A stretch of 64,000 nucleotides of DNA from JBDRDD01 sp043821115 (GCA_043821115.1 JBDRDD010000020.1:26970-90969), one strand, 5' to 3'; positions 26,502-36,962 are shown, counted from the stretch's first letter. Notes: generated by a model from the sequence alone, not told the origin. Program-made: numbers and translations.

Positions 26502-28385
26502 ATGAAAAGAACAAATTATGATGTTATAGTCGTCGGGGGAGGGCATGCGGGCATCGAGGCAGCTCATACGTGTGCCGTTATGGGGGTAAAGACCCTTCTT
26601 CTTACAATAGACACGGATAAGATAGGCCAGCTCAGCTGTAATCCGGCCATAGGAGGCCTGGGCAAGAGCCAGCTGGTGAAAGAGGTGGATGCCCTTGGAG
26701 GCGTCATGGGACGGCTTGCCGACTCAAGCTGCATACAGTACAGGAGGCTAAACAGCAGCAAGGGTCCCGCTGTTCAGTCTTCCAGGATGCAGGTGGACAT
26801 GAGCAGGTACCAGGAACAGGCCCGGGAGCTTATCTTAAATACCCCGAAGCTTGAAGTCGGGCAGGATATGGTTGAAGATATCCTTGTAAAGAACGGCAGG
26901 GTTTTCGGGATAAGGGCAAAGGTGACCGGGAAAATTTTAACAAAGGCTCTTATACTTGCTCCGGGAACATTTCTGCATGGTCTTATTCATATAGGCATGG
27001 ATCATTTTGCGGGAGGCAGGATGGGGGATCCCAGCTCGGATTTACTGGGTGATAGCCTGAGGAATATTGGTTTTTCTATAGGCAGGTTCAAAACAGGGAC
27101 AACACCAAGGCTTGACGGGAGCAGTATAAACTTTGACGTCTTAGAACCCCAATACGGTGATAAGGATTGCACACCGTTTTCCTCAAAGACAAGATCCTTC
27201 CAATTACCTCAGGTTCCCTGCTATATTGCAAATACTACGAAGCGCACTCATTCAATAATAAAGGCTAACCTTGACAGGTCACCGCTTTATTGCGGTATTA
27301 TAACGGGCACCGGTGTACGCTACTGCCCGTCTGTCGAGGACAAGATAGTGAAATTCCCACAAAGGAAGAGTCATCACGTATTTCTTGAGCCTGAAGGTCT
27401 CAATACCGATCTTTTCTACCCCAACGGCATATCCACAAGTCTTCCCCAAGATGTTCAGGTAGATATGGTCCACTCTATAAAAGGACTCAGGAAGGCAAAA
27501 ATAGTGAAATACGGATACGGCATAGAGCATGATTACGTAGAGCCTACTCAGCTAAAAGCCACGCTTGAAACAAAAAAAATATCCAATCTATTTTTTGCCG
27601 GCCAGATAAACGGTACGACAGGCTACGAGGAAGCCGCGGCACAGGGCCTTATGGCTGGGATAAATGCTGCGCTTAAGATAAAAAAGAAAGAACCTTTTGT
27701 CCTGACAAGGGCCCAGGCATACATAGGTGTTCTTATTGATGACCTGGTAACAAAGGGAACAAAAGAACCCTACAGGATGTTCACCTCCCGTGCCGAGTAC
27801 AGGTTGGTGTTAAGAGAAGATAACGCGGACGAGAGGCTTTGCAGGCTGGGTTGTGAGCTGGGTCTTGTTTCAAAAGAGGATTATAAAAAGTTTAACCTAA
27901 GACAGAAGAAAATATCTCAAGAACTAAAAAGGCTCCCAATGGTGAAGATAAAAGCCACAAAAGCTCTTAACAAAAAGCTCAAACAACTCGGGACATCCGC
28001 TATCGATGAATCCATAAGTCTGGAAACACTGTTGAAGAGGCCCGAGGTTTCATATTCGTTTTTGGCAAAGCTTGACAAAAAGTCAGCTAAAGTGGATAAG
28101 AGTATAAGTTCTAAGGCAGAGATAAATATAAAATACGAGGGGTATATCAAACGCCAGGAAAAAGAGATAGAGCGGTTCAGGAGTATAGAGCGCATCAGGA
28201 TACCGGAAGCCTTCGATTACAAGGGTATACCAGGTATTTCAAGCGAGATCCAGGAAAAGCTCAGTCTCTTTAAGCCCATGAACCTGGGCCAGGCAAGTCG
28301 TATATCAGGTGTGACGCCGGCTGCGATATCAATACTTATGATTTATGTAAGCAGAAAAACACTTAAGAAAAAGAGAAGTAAATAA
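26502..28385 (+). CDS. mnmG: tRNA uridine-5-carboxymethylaminomethyl modification enzyme MnmG (GidA)
   Basis: 627 residues, normal family length. The FAD Rossmann motif is at the N-terminus (VIVVGGGHAGIEAA), followed by the conserved CNPAIGGLGKSQLVKE and LNSSKGPAVQSSR blocks, and the TGYEEAAAQGLMAGINAAL block. The C-terminal helical MnmE-binding domain ends with a GVTPAAISILMIY motif. With MnmE it modifies the wobble uridine of certain tRNAs in the cytoplasm. Its stop overlaps the next start by one base (TAATG), so the two genes are co-translated. Confidence 0.97.
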   Translation: MKRTNYDVIVVGGGHAGIEAAHTCAVMGVKTLLLTIDTDKIGQLSCNPAIGGLGKSQLVKEVDALGGVMGRLADSSCIQYRRLNSSKGPAVQSSRMQVDMSRYQEQARELILNTPKLEVGQDMVEDILVKNGRVFGIRAKVTGKILTKALILAPGTFLHGLIHIGMDHFAGGRMGDPSSDLLGDSLRNIGFSIGRFKTGTTPRLDGSSINFDVLEPQYGDKDCTPFSSKTRSFQLPQVPCYIANTTKRTHSIIKANLDRSPLYCGIITGTGVRYCPSVEDKIVKFPQRKSHHVFLEPEGLNTDLFYPNGISTSLPQDVQVDMVHSIKGLRKAKIVKYGYGIEHDYVEPTQLKATLETKKISNLFFAGQINGTTGYEEAAAQGLMAGINAALKIKKKEPFVLTRAQAYIGVLIDDLVTKGTKEPYRMFTSRAEYRLVLREDNADERLCRLGCELGLVSKEDYKKFNLRQKKISQELKRLPMVKIKATKALNKKLKQLGTSAIDESISLETLLKRPEVSYSFLAKLDKKSAKVDKSISSKAEINIKYEGYIKRQEKEIERFRSIERIRIPEAFDYKGIPGISSEIQEKLSLFKPMNLGQASRISGVTPAAISILMIYVSRKTLKKKRSK

Positions 28386-29314
28386 TGAAGAGTACAAGTA
28401 ATAAACCATACTATACCTTTTCAACCTACCTGAGAGAGCGTTTCGGATGCAGGGTGCACAAGGTAAATATAGACGCTGGATTTTCCTGCCCAAACAGGGA
28501 CGGCACCAAAGGTACAGGGGGATGTATTTACTGTGATAACAGGGGATTTAGTCATAATTCTCGAATCCCGGTGCGTCCTGTTGATATCCAGATACAGGAG
28601 GCTATTGAGTTTGCAAGAAAAAGGTTTAGGGCTGAGAAATTCATGGCATATTTCCAGGCCTACAGCAATACATACGCAAAGCCTGATGTTCTAAGGAAAA
28701 CTTATGATTCAATAAGGCGCTTTGATGATATAGTGGCACTGGCAATAGGAACACGTCCTGACTGCGTGGATTCTGATATACTTGATGTGATAGGGGAATA
28801 CACAAGCGATTACGAGCTGTGGATGGAGTACGGCCTGCAGAGTATACATGAGAGAACACTTGAGGTTATAAACAGGCATCACAGCTATGCTGATTTTGAA
28901 AAGGCGGTTCACCTCACAAGAGAAAGAGAAGGCATAAAGATATGTGCCCATGTCATCCTGGGGCTTCCTGGGGAGACAGTAGCTGACATGATAGAAACGG
29001 CAAGAGCTTTATCCTCTCTTAAGGTTGAAAGTGTCAAAATACACCCGCTTCACGTTGTCAGAGGGACACGCCTTGAGGAGCTGTATAATTTGGGAGAGTA
29101 CAAACCTATGGAAGAGGATGAATATGTTGAGGCCGCTGTATCATTTCTGGAACATCTTTCGCAGAATATAATTATACAGAGGCTGAGCGCGGATTGTCCC
29201 AGGGAACTGCTTGCAGCGCCTTCCTGGATGCTTGATAAAAACAGGGTTTTGGGCCTTATAAATGAAACTATGATTATTAAGAGGCGCACTCAGGGTTCCA
29301 ATAGCCATATTTAA
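28385..29314 (+). CDS. Radical SAM protein, YhcC family (TIGR01212)
   Basis: 309 residues. The N-terminal cysteine cluster has the spacing of this family: Cys in SCPNRDGT followed by GGCIYC. Conserved downstream blocks include YFQAYSNTYA, IGTRPDCV, ELWMEYGLQS and HVILGLPGE, typical of the radical SAM barrel. The function of the YhcC family is not well established. Coupling to mnmG hints at a tRNA or translation-related role (inference). Confidence 0.88.
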   Translation: MKSTSNKPYYTFSTYLRERFGCRVHKVNIDAGFSCPNRDGTKGTGGCIYCDNRGFSHNSRIPVRPVDIQIQEAIEFARKRFRAEKFMAYFQAYSNTYAKPDVLRKTYDSIRRFDDIVALAIGTRPDCVDSDILDVIGEYTSDYELWMEYGLQSIHERTLEVINRHHSYADFEKAVHLTREREGIKICAHVILGLPGETVADMIETARALSSLKVESVKIHPLHVVRGTRLEELYNLGEYKPMEEDEYVEAAVSFLEHLSQNIIIQRLSADCPRELLAAPSWMLDKNRVLGLINETMIIKRRTQGSNSHI

Positions 29315-29335
29315 TTAACATTTTTGAAAAAATCC

Positions 29336-29364
29336 TTGTGAAAACACGATTTTTAGTATAGAAT
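29336..29364 (+). promoter_or_regulatory. Promoter of the carbamoyltransferase cassette
   Basis: TTGTGA (29336-29341), 17-bp spacer, TAGAAT (29359-29364), about 45 bases before the first gene of the cassette. Confidence 0.5.
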
Positions 29365-29409
29365 ACATAACAATGATAAATTAAATATAAAATAGAAAGA
29401 TCTTTTATA

Positions 29410-31233
29410 ATGCATATGAATATTTTAGGGATCTCTGCTTTTTATCACGATAGTGCTGCTTGCCTTATACAAGACGGCAGAATAGTCGCAGCTGTGCAGG
29501 AAGAACGTTTTACCCGCAAGAAGCATGACTTTTCTTTTCCCATTAATTCCATCAATTATTGTTTATCTGAAGCGGGAATATCCGGGAATGACCTGGATTT
29601 TGTTGCTTTTTATGATAAACCTTTCTTGAAGTTTGAACGAATACTTAACACTTACCTGGCTTTTGCCCCTCTTGGGATCCGTTCTTTTGTAAAAGCAATA
29701 CCTTTATGGATAAAGGAAAAACTCTGGATAAAAGAAATAATTAAAAAAGAGTTAGAATACGAAGGTAAGATTGTTTTTACAGAGCATCACGAATCTCACG
29801 CTGCATCTGCTTTTTTTCCCTCACCTTTTCAGGAAGCCGCTTTTCTCACCATGGACGGTGTAGGAGAGTGGGCTACGTCTAGTTTCGGCATTGCCAAGGG
29901 CAATAAAATAAATATCATCTCAGAGCTTCATTTCCCTCATTCTTTAGGCTTACTATATTCTGCGTTCACTCATTATACCGGGTTTAAGGTTAATTCCGGG
30001 GAGTATAAATTGATGGGATTAGCCCCTTACGGTGAGCCAAAATTCAAGGATTTGATAATGTCAGAATTGATAGACCTTAAAGAAGACGGGTCTTTCAGGT
30101 TAAATATGAACTATTTTAATTATTGTGTTGGTCTTACAATGACGAACAGGAAATTTGAGAAATTATTCGGTATGCCTTCACGTAAACCTGAGTCAAAACT
30201 AACTCAGCGGGAAATGGACATAGCGCGGTCCATCCAGGAAGTTACCGAGGAAGTAATGTTACGCATGGCAAAGCACGTACATAAAGAGACCAAGCAGAAA
30301 AACCTGTGTTTAGCCGGCGGGGTTGCACTGAATTGTGTTGGTAATGGCAGGATTTTAAGAGAAAGCCCTTTTGACAATATATGGATACAGCCATCGGCCG
30401 GTGATGCAGGAGGGGCATTGGGAGCAGCTTTATTTTTATGGTATCAATATTTGGAAAAAGAAAGAAATGTCGATGGTAAGAAAGATTGTATGCAGGGAGC
30501 TTATCTGGGACCAAAATTTGACAATGATTATATAGGTGATTATTTAAGAAGCAATGATATAGCTCATGTTAGGTTAGATTATGATGAAATCCCCGTCAAA
30601 GTTGCTGACTTGATAGCTGCTCAAAAAGTAATCGGCTGGTTCCAGGGACGTGTGGAATTTGGACCCAGGGCGCTGGGAAGCCGTTCTATTATCGGGGATG
30701 CTCGTTCTTTACAAATGCAGGAGACAATAAATCTTAAGATAAAATTCCGTGAAAGTTTCAGACCGTTTGCCCCGTCAGTATTAAAGGATAAAGCAGCGGA
30801 TTATTTTGAAATGGATTGTGAAAGTCCGTATATGCTCTTAGTAGCTCCTGTAAAGGAAAAAATACGGCGCAAATTATCCCAAGAGCAGAAAGAATTATTT
30901 GGGATGGATAAGCTCAATATTGTTCGTTCCAACATCCCTGCGGTAACTCATGTGGATTACTCTGCACGAGTGCAGACAGTTGATAGGGAGTACAACCCCC
31001 TATATTATGATATGATAGCTGCATTTGATAAAAAGTATAAGTGTCCGGTGATTATTAATACCTCTTTCAACGTAAGGGGAGAACCTATCGTGTGTACCCC
31101 TGAAGATGCATATGAGTGTTTTATGAATACTAATATGGATTACCTGGTTATGGGAAATTTCTTAGTGGAGAAAAAAGAACAGAAACCTTTAGGTAAAGAT
31201 ATAGGATGGCTTAAGGAATTTGAATTAGATTAA
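29410..31233 (+). CDS. NodU/CmcH-family carbamoyltransferase
   Basis: 607 residues. The N-terminal TsaD-like ATPase/transferase domain shows NILGISAFYHDSAACL, the metal-binding HHESHAASAFFPSPF motif and LAGGVALNCVGNG; the C-terminal YrdC-like domain contains FGPRALGSRSI and NTSFNVRGEPI. Such enzymes use carbamoyl phosphate and ATP to carbamoylate hydroxyl groups of sugars, antibiotics or other metabolites. The acceptor cannot be read from sequence. ATG 29410 or ATG 29416 could be the start. It opens a four-gene cassette with SxtJ, an SGNH protein and DUF5989; by eye the cassette uses more TTA-type, AT-rich codons than its neighbours, which could reflect transfer. Confidence 0.93.
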   Translation: MHMNILGISAFYHDSAACLIQDGRIVAAVQEERFTRKKHDFSFPINSINYCLSEAGISGNDLDFVAFYDKPFLKFERILNTYLAFAPLGIRSFVKAIPLWIKEKLWIKEIIKKELEYEGKIVFTEHHESHAASAFFPSPFQEAAFLTMDGVGEWATSSFGIAKGNKINIISELHFPHSLGLLYSAFTHYTGFKVNSGEYKLMGLAPYGEPKFKDLIMSELIDLKEDGSFRLNMNYFNYCVGLTMTNRKFEKLFGMPSRKPESKLTQREMDIARSIQEVTEEVMLRMAKHVHKETKQKNLCLAGGVALNCVGNGRILRESPFDNIWIQPSAGDAGGALGAALFLWYQYLEKERNVDGKKDCMQGAYLGPKFDNDYIGDYLRSNDIAHVRLDYDEIPVKVADLIAAQKVIGWFQGRVEFGPRALGSRSIIGDARSLQMQETINLKIKFRESFRPFAPSVLKDKAADYFEMDCESPYMLLVAPVKEKIRRKLSQEQKELFGMDKLNIVRSNIPAVTHVDYSARVQTVDREYNPLYYDMIAAFDKKYKCPVIINTSFNVRGEPIVCTPEDAYECFMNTNMDYLVMGNFLVEKKEQKPLGKDIGWLKEFELD

Positions 31234-31246
31234 AGGAAAGTATATT

Positions 31247-31660
31247 ATGACTGGCCAGATTCGTAATAGGAAGAATGAAAAAAGAGAACTCAGGAAATTT
31301 GCCATAACGATTAGTGTAGTTTTATCTCTGTGGGGCGCTGTATTCTTCTGGCGCGATAAAGGTTACTATGGTTACTTCTTCGCTTTTTCGTCGCTATTTC
31401 TGTTCTCGGGATTGGTTTTGCCTGTTTTATCCAGGCCTGTTTACAAAATATGGATGATTATTGCCGAGGCTATAAACTGGCTTATAACCAGGCTCATCCT
31501 AGCTTTTCTGCTATATTTTATATTTACACCGCTCGGCTTTATAGCCAAAATTTTCGGCAAGAATTTCTTGGATTTAGGATTTAAGACGGGATCCAGTACT
31601 TATTGGATTGTAAAAGATAAAACAGAGTCAGAGAAGAAATGTTATGAAAAACAATTCTGA
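31247..31660 (+). CDS. SxtJ-family membrane protein
   Basis: 137 residues with about three hydrophobic segments (ISVVLSLWGAVFFW, FFAFSSLFLFSGLVLPVL, LILAFLLYFIFTPLGFIAKIFG). The tail, with FLDLGFKTGSSTYWI, is characteristic of the SxtJ family, named from the saxitoxin cluster but widespread next to carbamoyltransferases. The biochemical role is unknown. It overlaps the next gene by 17 bases. Confidence 0.8.
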   Translation: MTGQIRNRKNEKRELRKFAITISVVLSLWGAVFFWRDKGYYGYFFAFSSLFLFSGLVLPVLSRPVYKIWMIIAEAINWLITRLILAFLLYFIFTPLGFIAKIFGKNFLDLGFKTGSSTYWIVKDKTESEKKCYEKQF

Positions 31661-32807
31661 AGGCTTGGAAAAAACAGGTATTTCAAAAAAGAAGCGAGTG
31701 ATTTTCGCAATAGTCGCCGCTTTTTTAACGTTAATTCTAATCTCAGGCATAGGTGAGCTTGTTCTAAGAGTTCTCCCTGTCAGGGGAACACGGGTCGAAT
31801 GTTTTGAGTTTGACCCATTAGTCGGCACTCATTTTTACCCGCATTCAACCGTAATTTATTGTAATGATAAAGGTAATTCTATCCGGAGAAAAGTCAATTC
31901 TTTTGGATATCTAGATACGGAGCATAACAAAGAAAAGAAGATAGGGGTCTATAGGATAGGTTTTTTCGGTGATTCATTTACAGATGCCAGGCAAGTGGTA
32001 TTAGAAGAAACGTTCTTTAAGATAATAGAAAGAAAGCTCAAGGATTATAATGTTGAATCTCTATCCTTTGGTGTTTCAGGGTTTGGTACTATTCAATCGT
32101 ATTTGAATAGTAAAAGGTATGCAGATTATTTTGATCTTGATTTAGTCGTCTATGTGTTTTGCGAAAACGACCTTGGTGATAATATAAAAGAGATAAAAAA
32201 AAGTCCCAACTTTCCTTCCGCCGTTCTTAAGGAAAATGGTTTTGGGATTGACTACTCTTTCAGGGGCAGGAATAATTTTAAGAAAAAAACAGCATATAGG
32301 GCATACAACCACTTAAAGAGATATTCCTTATTAATGTCAACGGTAGTTAATAGAATGAGATTGCTAATGGCACATGGTGTGAAAGTAAAAGTCACCGAAG
32401 AAGATGTGATGATGGGGGGGGAATCAGAGGCTGATAGAATACCGGATGGAAATGATTTTCCTTCAAGTTGGCCTGATAAGTGGAGAGAATATGCCCAAAG
32501 CCTGATCTCGGCGATCATTCTACGGTGGCAAAGTGATGTGGATGCCAGATCAGGAGAATTTGCTATCTTGTATATACCAAGGCAAGGCGAGATGGAAAAG
32601 GAAACAGAAAAGCAGAATTCATGGAAACCCTTGCTAGAATCTTTATCCACCAGGAACAAAATTGCGTTTATTGACCCGACATCTGATTTGCTCAAGACGG
32701 AGATGTCTGGTAAAAAAGTTTTTCATGACCATTTCAGTAATGACGGGCATATAGCGTTCGCAGAGACATTTGTGGATTGGTTTGTCGGAGCACATAAAAA
32801 AACATGA
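31644..32807 (+). CDS. Membrane-anchored SGNH/GDSL-like hydrolase
   Basis: 387 residues. A cytoplasmic Lys-rich start is followed by one membrane helix (VIFAIVAAFLTLILISGI) and an extracytoplasmic SGNH domain: block I FFGDSFTDA with the likely nucleophile Ser, block II Gly in FGVSGFGT, block III Asn in CENDLGDN, and block V DGHIAFAE near the C-terminus supplying Asp/His. It probably adds or removes an acyl group on a surface glycan or on the product of the neighbouring carbamoyltransferase (inference). A run of eight G residues at 32414-32421 lies in the coding region. Confidence 0.78.
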   Translation: MKNNSEGLEKTGISKKKRVIFAIVAAFLTLILISGIGELVLRVLPVRGTRVECFEFDPLVGTHFYPHSTVIYCNDKGNSIRRKVNSFGYLDTEHNKEKKIGVYRIGFFGDSFTDARQVVLEETFFKIIERKLKDYNVESLSFGVSGFGTIQSYLNSKRYADYFDLDLVVYVFCENDLGDNIKEIKKSPNFPSAVLKENGFGIDYSFRGRNNFKKKTAYRAYNHLKRYSLLMSTVVNRMRLLMAHGVKVKVTEEDVMMGGESEADRIPDGNDFPSSWPDKWREYAQSLISAIILRWQSDVDARSGEFAILYIPRQGEMEKETEKQNSWKPLLESLSTRNKIAFIDPTSDLLKTEMSGKKVFHDHFSNDGHIAFAETFVDWFVGAHKKT

Positions 32808-32817
32808 GGAGTAAACA

Positions 32818-32976
32818 ATGTCAAAACTTTCAGTAATCAAAGAATTTCTGGAGTTCTTAAAAGTCCGGAAGAAATGGTGGTTGATACCTGTTGTTGTTTT
32901 CCTGATCTTATTGGGCGCATTAATTTTTCTTACGCAAGGCTCTGCCATAGCTCCTTTTATATATACGTTGTTCTAG
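32818..32976 (+). CDS. DUF5989 family small membrane protein
   Basis: 52 residues, begins [21 protein letters not shown], then one membrane helix ([15 protein letters not shown]) and ends APFIYTLF. This is the DUF5989 pattern, a short protein often found beside carbamoyltransferase and SxtJ genes. ATG 32818 follows GAGGAG at 32806-32811, ten bases after the SGNH gene. It completes the cassette. Function is unknown. Confidence 0.85.
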   Translation: MSKLSVIKEFLEFLKVRKKWWLIPVVVFLILLGALIFLTQGSAIAPFIYTLF

Positions 32977-33106
32977 GAGGTGCTTTTTAGGGTATATCGG
33001 TAGAAGCTTCTTCATCGTGACACAAGATAGTGGCATTGGGAGTCTAATTTTCTTGATTTTTGGCTTTTTATGTGGTACGGTATTTACGTTTTCATGGAGG
33101 CAGGAT

Positions 33107-34270
33107 TTGGATACACTAAAGGCACTTGAGATCATAAAACGGGGTACAGTAGACGTCATTTCCGAGAAAGAGCTTGTAGATAAGCTTAAGAAGAACACCC
33201 CTCTCACCATAAAATTCGGGGCCGATCCAACGGCGCCCGACATTCATTTAGGCCACACCGTTGTTATACAGAAGCTACGGCAACTCCAGGACCTGGGGCA
33301 CAACATAGTCTTTATAATAGGCGATTTTACTGCTCTTATAGGAGACCCTTCCGGAAGGACCGAACTAAGAAAACCCCTTGATAAAGAACAGATAAAGGAG
33401 AACGCCAAGACCTACCAGGAGCAGATATTCAAAATCCTTGATAAGAAAAAGACAAAGCTCGTGTTTAACAGCCAATGGCTTTCTAAGCTTTCCCCAGAGG
33501 ATTTTATGAAACTGTGCTCGCACTACACCGTGGCGCAGATGCTCGAGAGGGATGATTTCAACAAGCGCTACAGCTCAGGTAATCCCATATCTGTACTGGA
33601 ATTCATCTACCCGCTTATACAGGGTTATGACTCAGTGGAGGTAAAGGCTGACGTGGAGCTGGGGGGGACGGACCAGACATTCAACCTGCTTGTAGGAAGA
33701 GAACTGCAGCGTGACTACTCCCAAGCACAGCAGGTGGTAATAACGATGCCTCTTCTTGAGGGCACCGACGGCGTGCGCAAGATGAGCAAGAGCTACGACA
33801 ATTACATAGGCGTAGATGACGAACCTTCCGATATGTTCGGCAAGATAATGTCTATTTCCGATGAGCTGATGATCCGTTACTACGAGCTGCTCACGGATGA
33901 GGATATGGACCGAGTAAAGAGCGAGCACCCGGCTCAGGCGAAAAGAAACCTTGCGTCTATAATAATTGAGAGGTATCACGGGAAGGAACAAGCCCGCCAG
34001 GCACGGGAGTCTTTTGATAAGGTTTTTAAGGACAAGGAAATTCCTGATGACATTGGGACTTTTAAGGCCTCAGGCAGCGAAATGTCCATACTCGAGCTTC
34101 TTGTCAAATCCAGCATGGTATCAAGCAAACGCGAGGCGAAAAGGGTTCTCCAGCAGGGCGGAGTGAAAATAAAAGGCGAAAAAATAACGGATGAAAATCT
34201 CCTTATAAATACCAGGGAAGAGTTTGTGCTCCAGGTAGGCAAGAGAAAATTCATCAAAGTCATTCCCTGA
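33107..34270 (+). CDS. tyrS: Tyrosyl-tRNA synthetase
   Basis: 387 residues. The frame is open from 33017, but the extension is hydrophobic and unlike the family; TTG 33107, six bases after GGAGG (33096-33100), gives a normal N-terminus ([18 protein letters not shown]). Class I motifs are HLGH near residue 47 (the HIGH site) and KMSKS near residue 225. An S4-like RNA-binding domain closes the protein ([16 protein letters not shown]). It charges tRNA-Tyr in the cytoplasm. It is followed at 22 bases by polA. Confidence 0.95.
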   Translation: MDTLKALEIIKRGTVDVISEKELVDKLKKNTPLTIKFGADPTAPDIHLGHTVVIQKLRQLQDLGHNIVFIIGDFTALIGDPSGRTELRKPLDKEQIKENAKTYQEQIFKILDKKKTKLVFNSQWLSKLSPEDFMKLCSHYTVAQMLERDDFNKRYSSGNPISVLEFIYPLIQGYDSVEVKADVELGGTDQTFNLLVGRELQRDYSQAQQVVITMPLLEGTDGVRKMSKSYDNYIGVDDEPSDMFGKIMSISDELMIRYYELLTDEDMDRVKSEHPAQAKRNLASIIIERYHGKEQARQARESFDKVFKDKEIPDDIGTFKASGSEMSILELLVKSSMVSSKREAKRVLQQGGVKIKGEKITDENLLINTREEFVLQVGKRKFIKVIP

Positions 34271-34292
34271 TAACGCTATAGCGGATATAAAG

Positions 34293-36962
34293 ATGGCCAA
34301 GGCAAGGTTCTATATTATTGACGGAAATGCATATATCCACCGCGCATTCCACGCACTTCCACCACTGACCAATTCAAAAGGGCAATTAATAAACGCCGTA
34401 TACGGTTTTACGAGGATGCTACTTAAGATAATAAAAAGAGAGCAGCCCGATTACCTGGCCGTCTGTTTTGATTCACCTCATCCCACCTTCCGACATGAAG
34501 CCTTCAGCGATTACAAGGCAAATCGCAAAAAAACACCTGATGAACTTAAAACACAGATCCCTCTTGCCCATGAAGTGGTCGAAGCTCTGAATATCTCGAG
34601 CTTTGCCATCAAGGGCTATGAAGCCGATGATATTATAGCCACCCTTGCCAGAAAAGGTAAAGAGGAGAACATGGACACGTTTATCGTCACCGGTGACAAG
34701 GACGCGCTTCAGCTGGTGGATGATACGGTGTTTGTCTTAAATGAAGCTAAAAACATTATATATGATGAAGAGAAGGTTAAAGAGCGTTTCGGGGTGGAGC
34801 CCGCGAAAGTTATAGAAGTAATGGGTCTTGCCGGGGATTCCTCTGACAACGTTCCGGGTGTTCCGGGCGTGGGGGAGAAGACGGCAATCAAGCTTATAAC
34901 GAAATTTGGCAGTATTGAGCATCTTCTTGAAAACATATCCGAGGTGGAAGGGAAACTAAAAGACAAGTTAAGTGAATTCTCTGAGCAGGCTAAAATGAGC
35001 AGGCAGCTTGTCACTCTGGATCACAATGTACCTGTTGAGGCAAAGGCTTCGGACTGCGGGATAAGAGAAGCACACAAGGATAAAATGATCGAGCTCTTCG
35101 GCAGGCTTGAGTTCAAAACCCTTCTTTCGCAGATATCTTCCGGGCAGCAGGAGGATGCGGATTACAGGACTGTATTATCCGCGGGTGATTTTGAGGCTCT
35201 TGTGAAGAAGCTGAAAAAAGCCAAGGCGTTCTCAGTGGATCTTGAGACAACAAGTACCTTTGCGATGGTGGCGAAGATAGTCGGTATTTCAATCGCACTT
35301 AAAGAGGGGCAGGCCTATTATATTCCTGTCGGGCACAGTTATCTTGGGGTTAGTAAGCAGCTCGGGCTTGAACACGTTCTTGATAGTCTAAAGGGCGTTC
35401 TGGAAGATAAGGATATAAAGAAATACGGGCAGAACATAAAATATGATTATATAGTTCTCAAACAGCACGGCAGGAGGCTTGAAGGCATATACTTTGATAC
35501 AATGATCGCTTCTTACGTGCTCAATCCCTCAAAGTTCAACCACAACCTGTCCGAGATTGCCCTGGAGTATCTTGGCTATAAAATGACACCCATAGAAGAG
35601 CTTATCGGCAAGGGAGCAAAACAGGTTACAATGGATAGCGTAGATATAGATAAAGTGGCTCTTTACGCATGCGCGGATGCCGATATAGTGTTGCGCCTTG
35701 AGAAGATACTCTCGAAGAATGTACAAGACAAGGGTCTTGAGAGCCTGTTCTTCGATGTGGAAATGCCCCTTGTCAAGATACTTGCCGAGATGGAGATAGC
35801 AGGCATAAAGGTAGACGTAAAATACCTCAAAGATCTGGGCGGGGATTTCTCAAAAAAACTGAAGACCCTTGAAGGGGAAATATACAAAAAGGCGGGTCAG
35901 GAGTTCAACATTAACTCACCCAAGCAGCTTGGCTTTATTCTTTTTGAGAAGCTGGGGCTGCCTGCTCTAGCCAAGACTAAAACGGGTTATTCAACACAGG
36001 AGTCTGTACTGAGACAACTCTCCCACATGAATGAATTGCCGTCTCTTGTTCTTGAATACAGGGAGCTTGCGAAGCTGCAATCTACTTATGTATATGCTCT
36101 TCAGGAGCTAGCAGATCCCGCAACGCACAGGGTCCACACATCTTTCAACCAGACAGTCACCGCCACGGGTCGTCTTTCATCGAGCGAACCCAATATGCAG
36201 AATATACCCATACGCACAGAAGTTGGCAGAAACATACGCAGGGCTTTTATCCCGGATGACGGCTGCACGTTTTTAGCATGTGATTATTCGCAGATAGACC
36301 TGAGGGTCCTCGCACACGTTTCCGCAGATAAGAACCTCTGTGATTCTTTTTCAAAGGGAGAGGACATACACGCAAGGACCGCCTCGCAGATATTCGGCGT
36401 ATCAAATAACAAGGTAACTGAAGAAATGAGAGCGATAGCCAAGACTGTTAACTTCGGGCTTTCATACGGCATGGGGGCATACGGATTGTCGAGGGACCTT
36501 GGAATAGACGTGAAGCAGGCACAGGAATACATAGACAGCTATTTCGTGCAATACGAAGGTGTAAAGGCATATATTGAAGACACTATAAAAGATGCCCGCA
36601 AGAAGGGCTACGTGGAAACGCTTCTAAAGAGAAGGCGCTACCTGCCGGAGATATCGAGCAAGAACACCAACATGCGCAATTTCGCCGAGCGCATGGCCAT
36701 CAACACGCCCGTACAGGGGACTTCAGCGGATATTATAAAAGTTGCAATGATCAGGATATATGAGAATCTGCAAAAGATGAAGTTTGAGGCGAAGATGCTC
36801 CTTCAGATACATGATGAGCTTATTTTCGAGCTTCCAATAAAAGAGATGAAAAATCTGAAAAAAATGGTACAATATGAAATGGAAAACGCTGTTAAGCTTG
36901 ACGTTCCAGTGGTAGTGGACGTCAAAATAGGAAACAACTGGAGGGATCTTGAGAAGAATTGA
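34293..36962 (+). CDS. polA: DNA polymerase I
   Basis: 889 residues with all three domains. 5'-3' exonuclease: residues 1 to about 290 (DGNAYIHRAFHA, GYEADDIIATL, VTGDKDALQLV, GDSSDNVPGVPGVG). 3'-5' exonuclease with its acidic residues kept (SVDLETT, NIKYDYIVLK, YACADADI), so proofreading is probably active. Polymerase domain: motif A DYSQIDLRVLAH near 663, motif B KTVNFGLSYGMG, motif C QIHDELIFE near 840. It acts in lagging-strand processing and excision-repair gap filling, which pairs functionally with uvrA and uvrB in this window. Confidence 0.98.
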   Translation: MAKARFYIIDGNAYIHRAFHALPPLTNSKGQLINAVYGFTRMLLKIIKREQPDYLAVCFDSPHPTFRHEAFSDYKANRKKTPDELKTQIPLAHEVVEALNISSFAIKGYEADDIIATLARKGKEENMDTFIVTGDKDALQLVDDTVFVLNEAKNIIYDEEKVKERFGVEPAKVIEVMGLAGDSSDNVPGVPGVGEKTAIKLITKFGSIEHLLENISEVEGKLKDKLSEFSEQAKMSRQLVTLDHNVPVEAKASDCGIREAHKDKMIELFGRLEFKTLLSQISSGQQEDADYRTVLSAGDFEALVKKLKKAKAFSVDLETTSTFAMVAKIVGISIALKEGQAYYIPVGHSYLGVSKQLGLEHVLDSLKGVLEDKDIKKYGQNIKYDYIVLKQHGRRLEGIYFDTMIASYVLNPSKFNHNLSEIALEYLGYKMTPIEELIGKGAKQVTMDSVDIDKVALYACADADIVLRLEKILSKNVQDKGLESLFFDVEMPLVKILAEMEIAGIKVDVKYLKDLGGDFSKKLKTLEGEIYKKAGQEFNINSPKQLGFILFEKLGLPALAKTKTGYSTQESVLRQLSHMNELPSLVLEYRELAKLQSTYVYALQELADPATHRVHTSFNQTVTATGRLSSSEPNMQNIPIRTEVGRNIRRAFIPDDGCTFLACDYSQIDLRVLAHVSADKNLCDSFSKGEDIHARTASQIFGVSNNKVTEEMRAIAKTVNFGLSYGMGAYGLSRDLGIDVKQAQEYIDSYFVQYEGVKAYIEDTIKDARKKGYVETLLKRRRYLPEISSKNTNMRNFAERMAINTPVQGTSADIIKVAMIRIYENLQKMKFEAKMLLQIHDELIFELPIKEMKNLKKMVQYEMENAVKLDVPVVVDVKIGNNWRDLEKN

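Noticed and set aside
33017..33106. N-terminal extension of tyrS with a hydrophobic segment
   Set aside because: Unlike the family's N-terminus; TTG 33107 has a well-spaced GGAGG site and gives the usual start.
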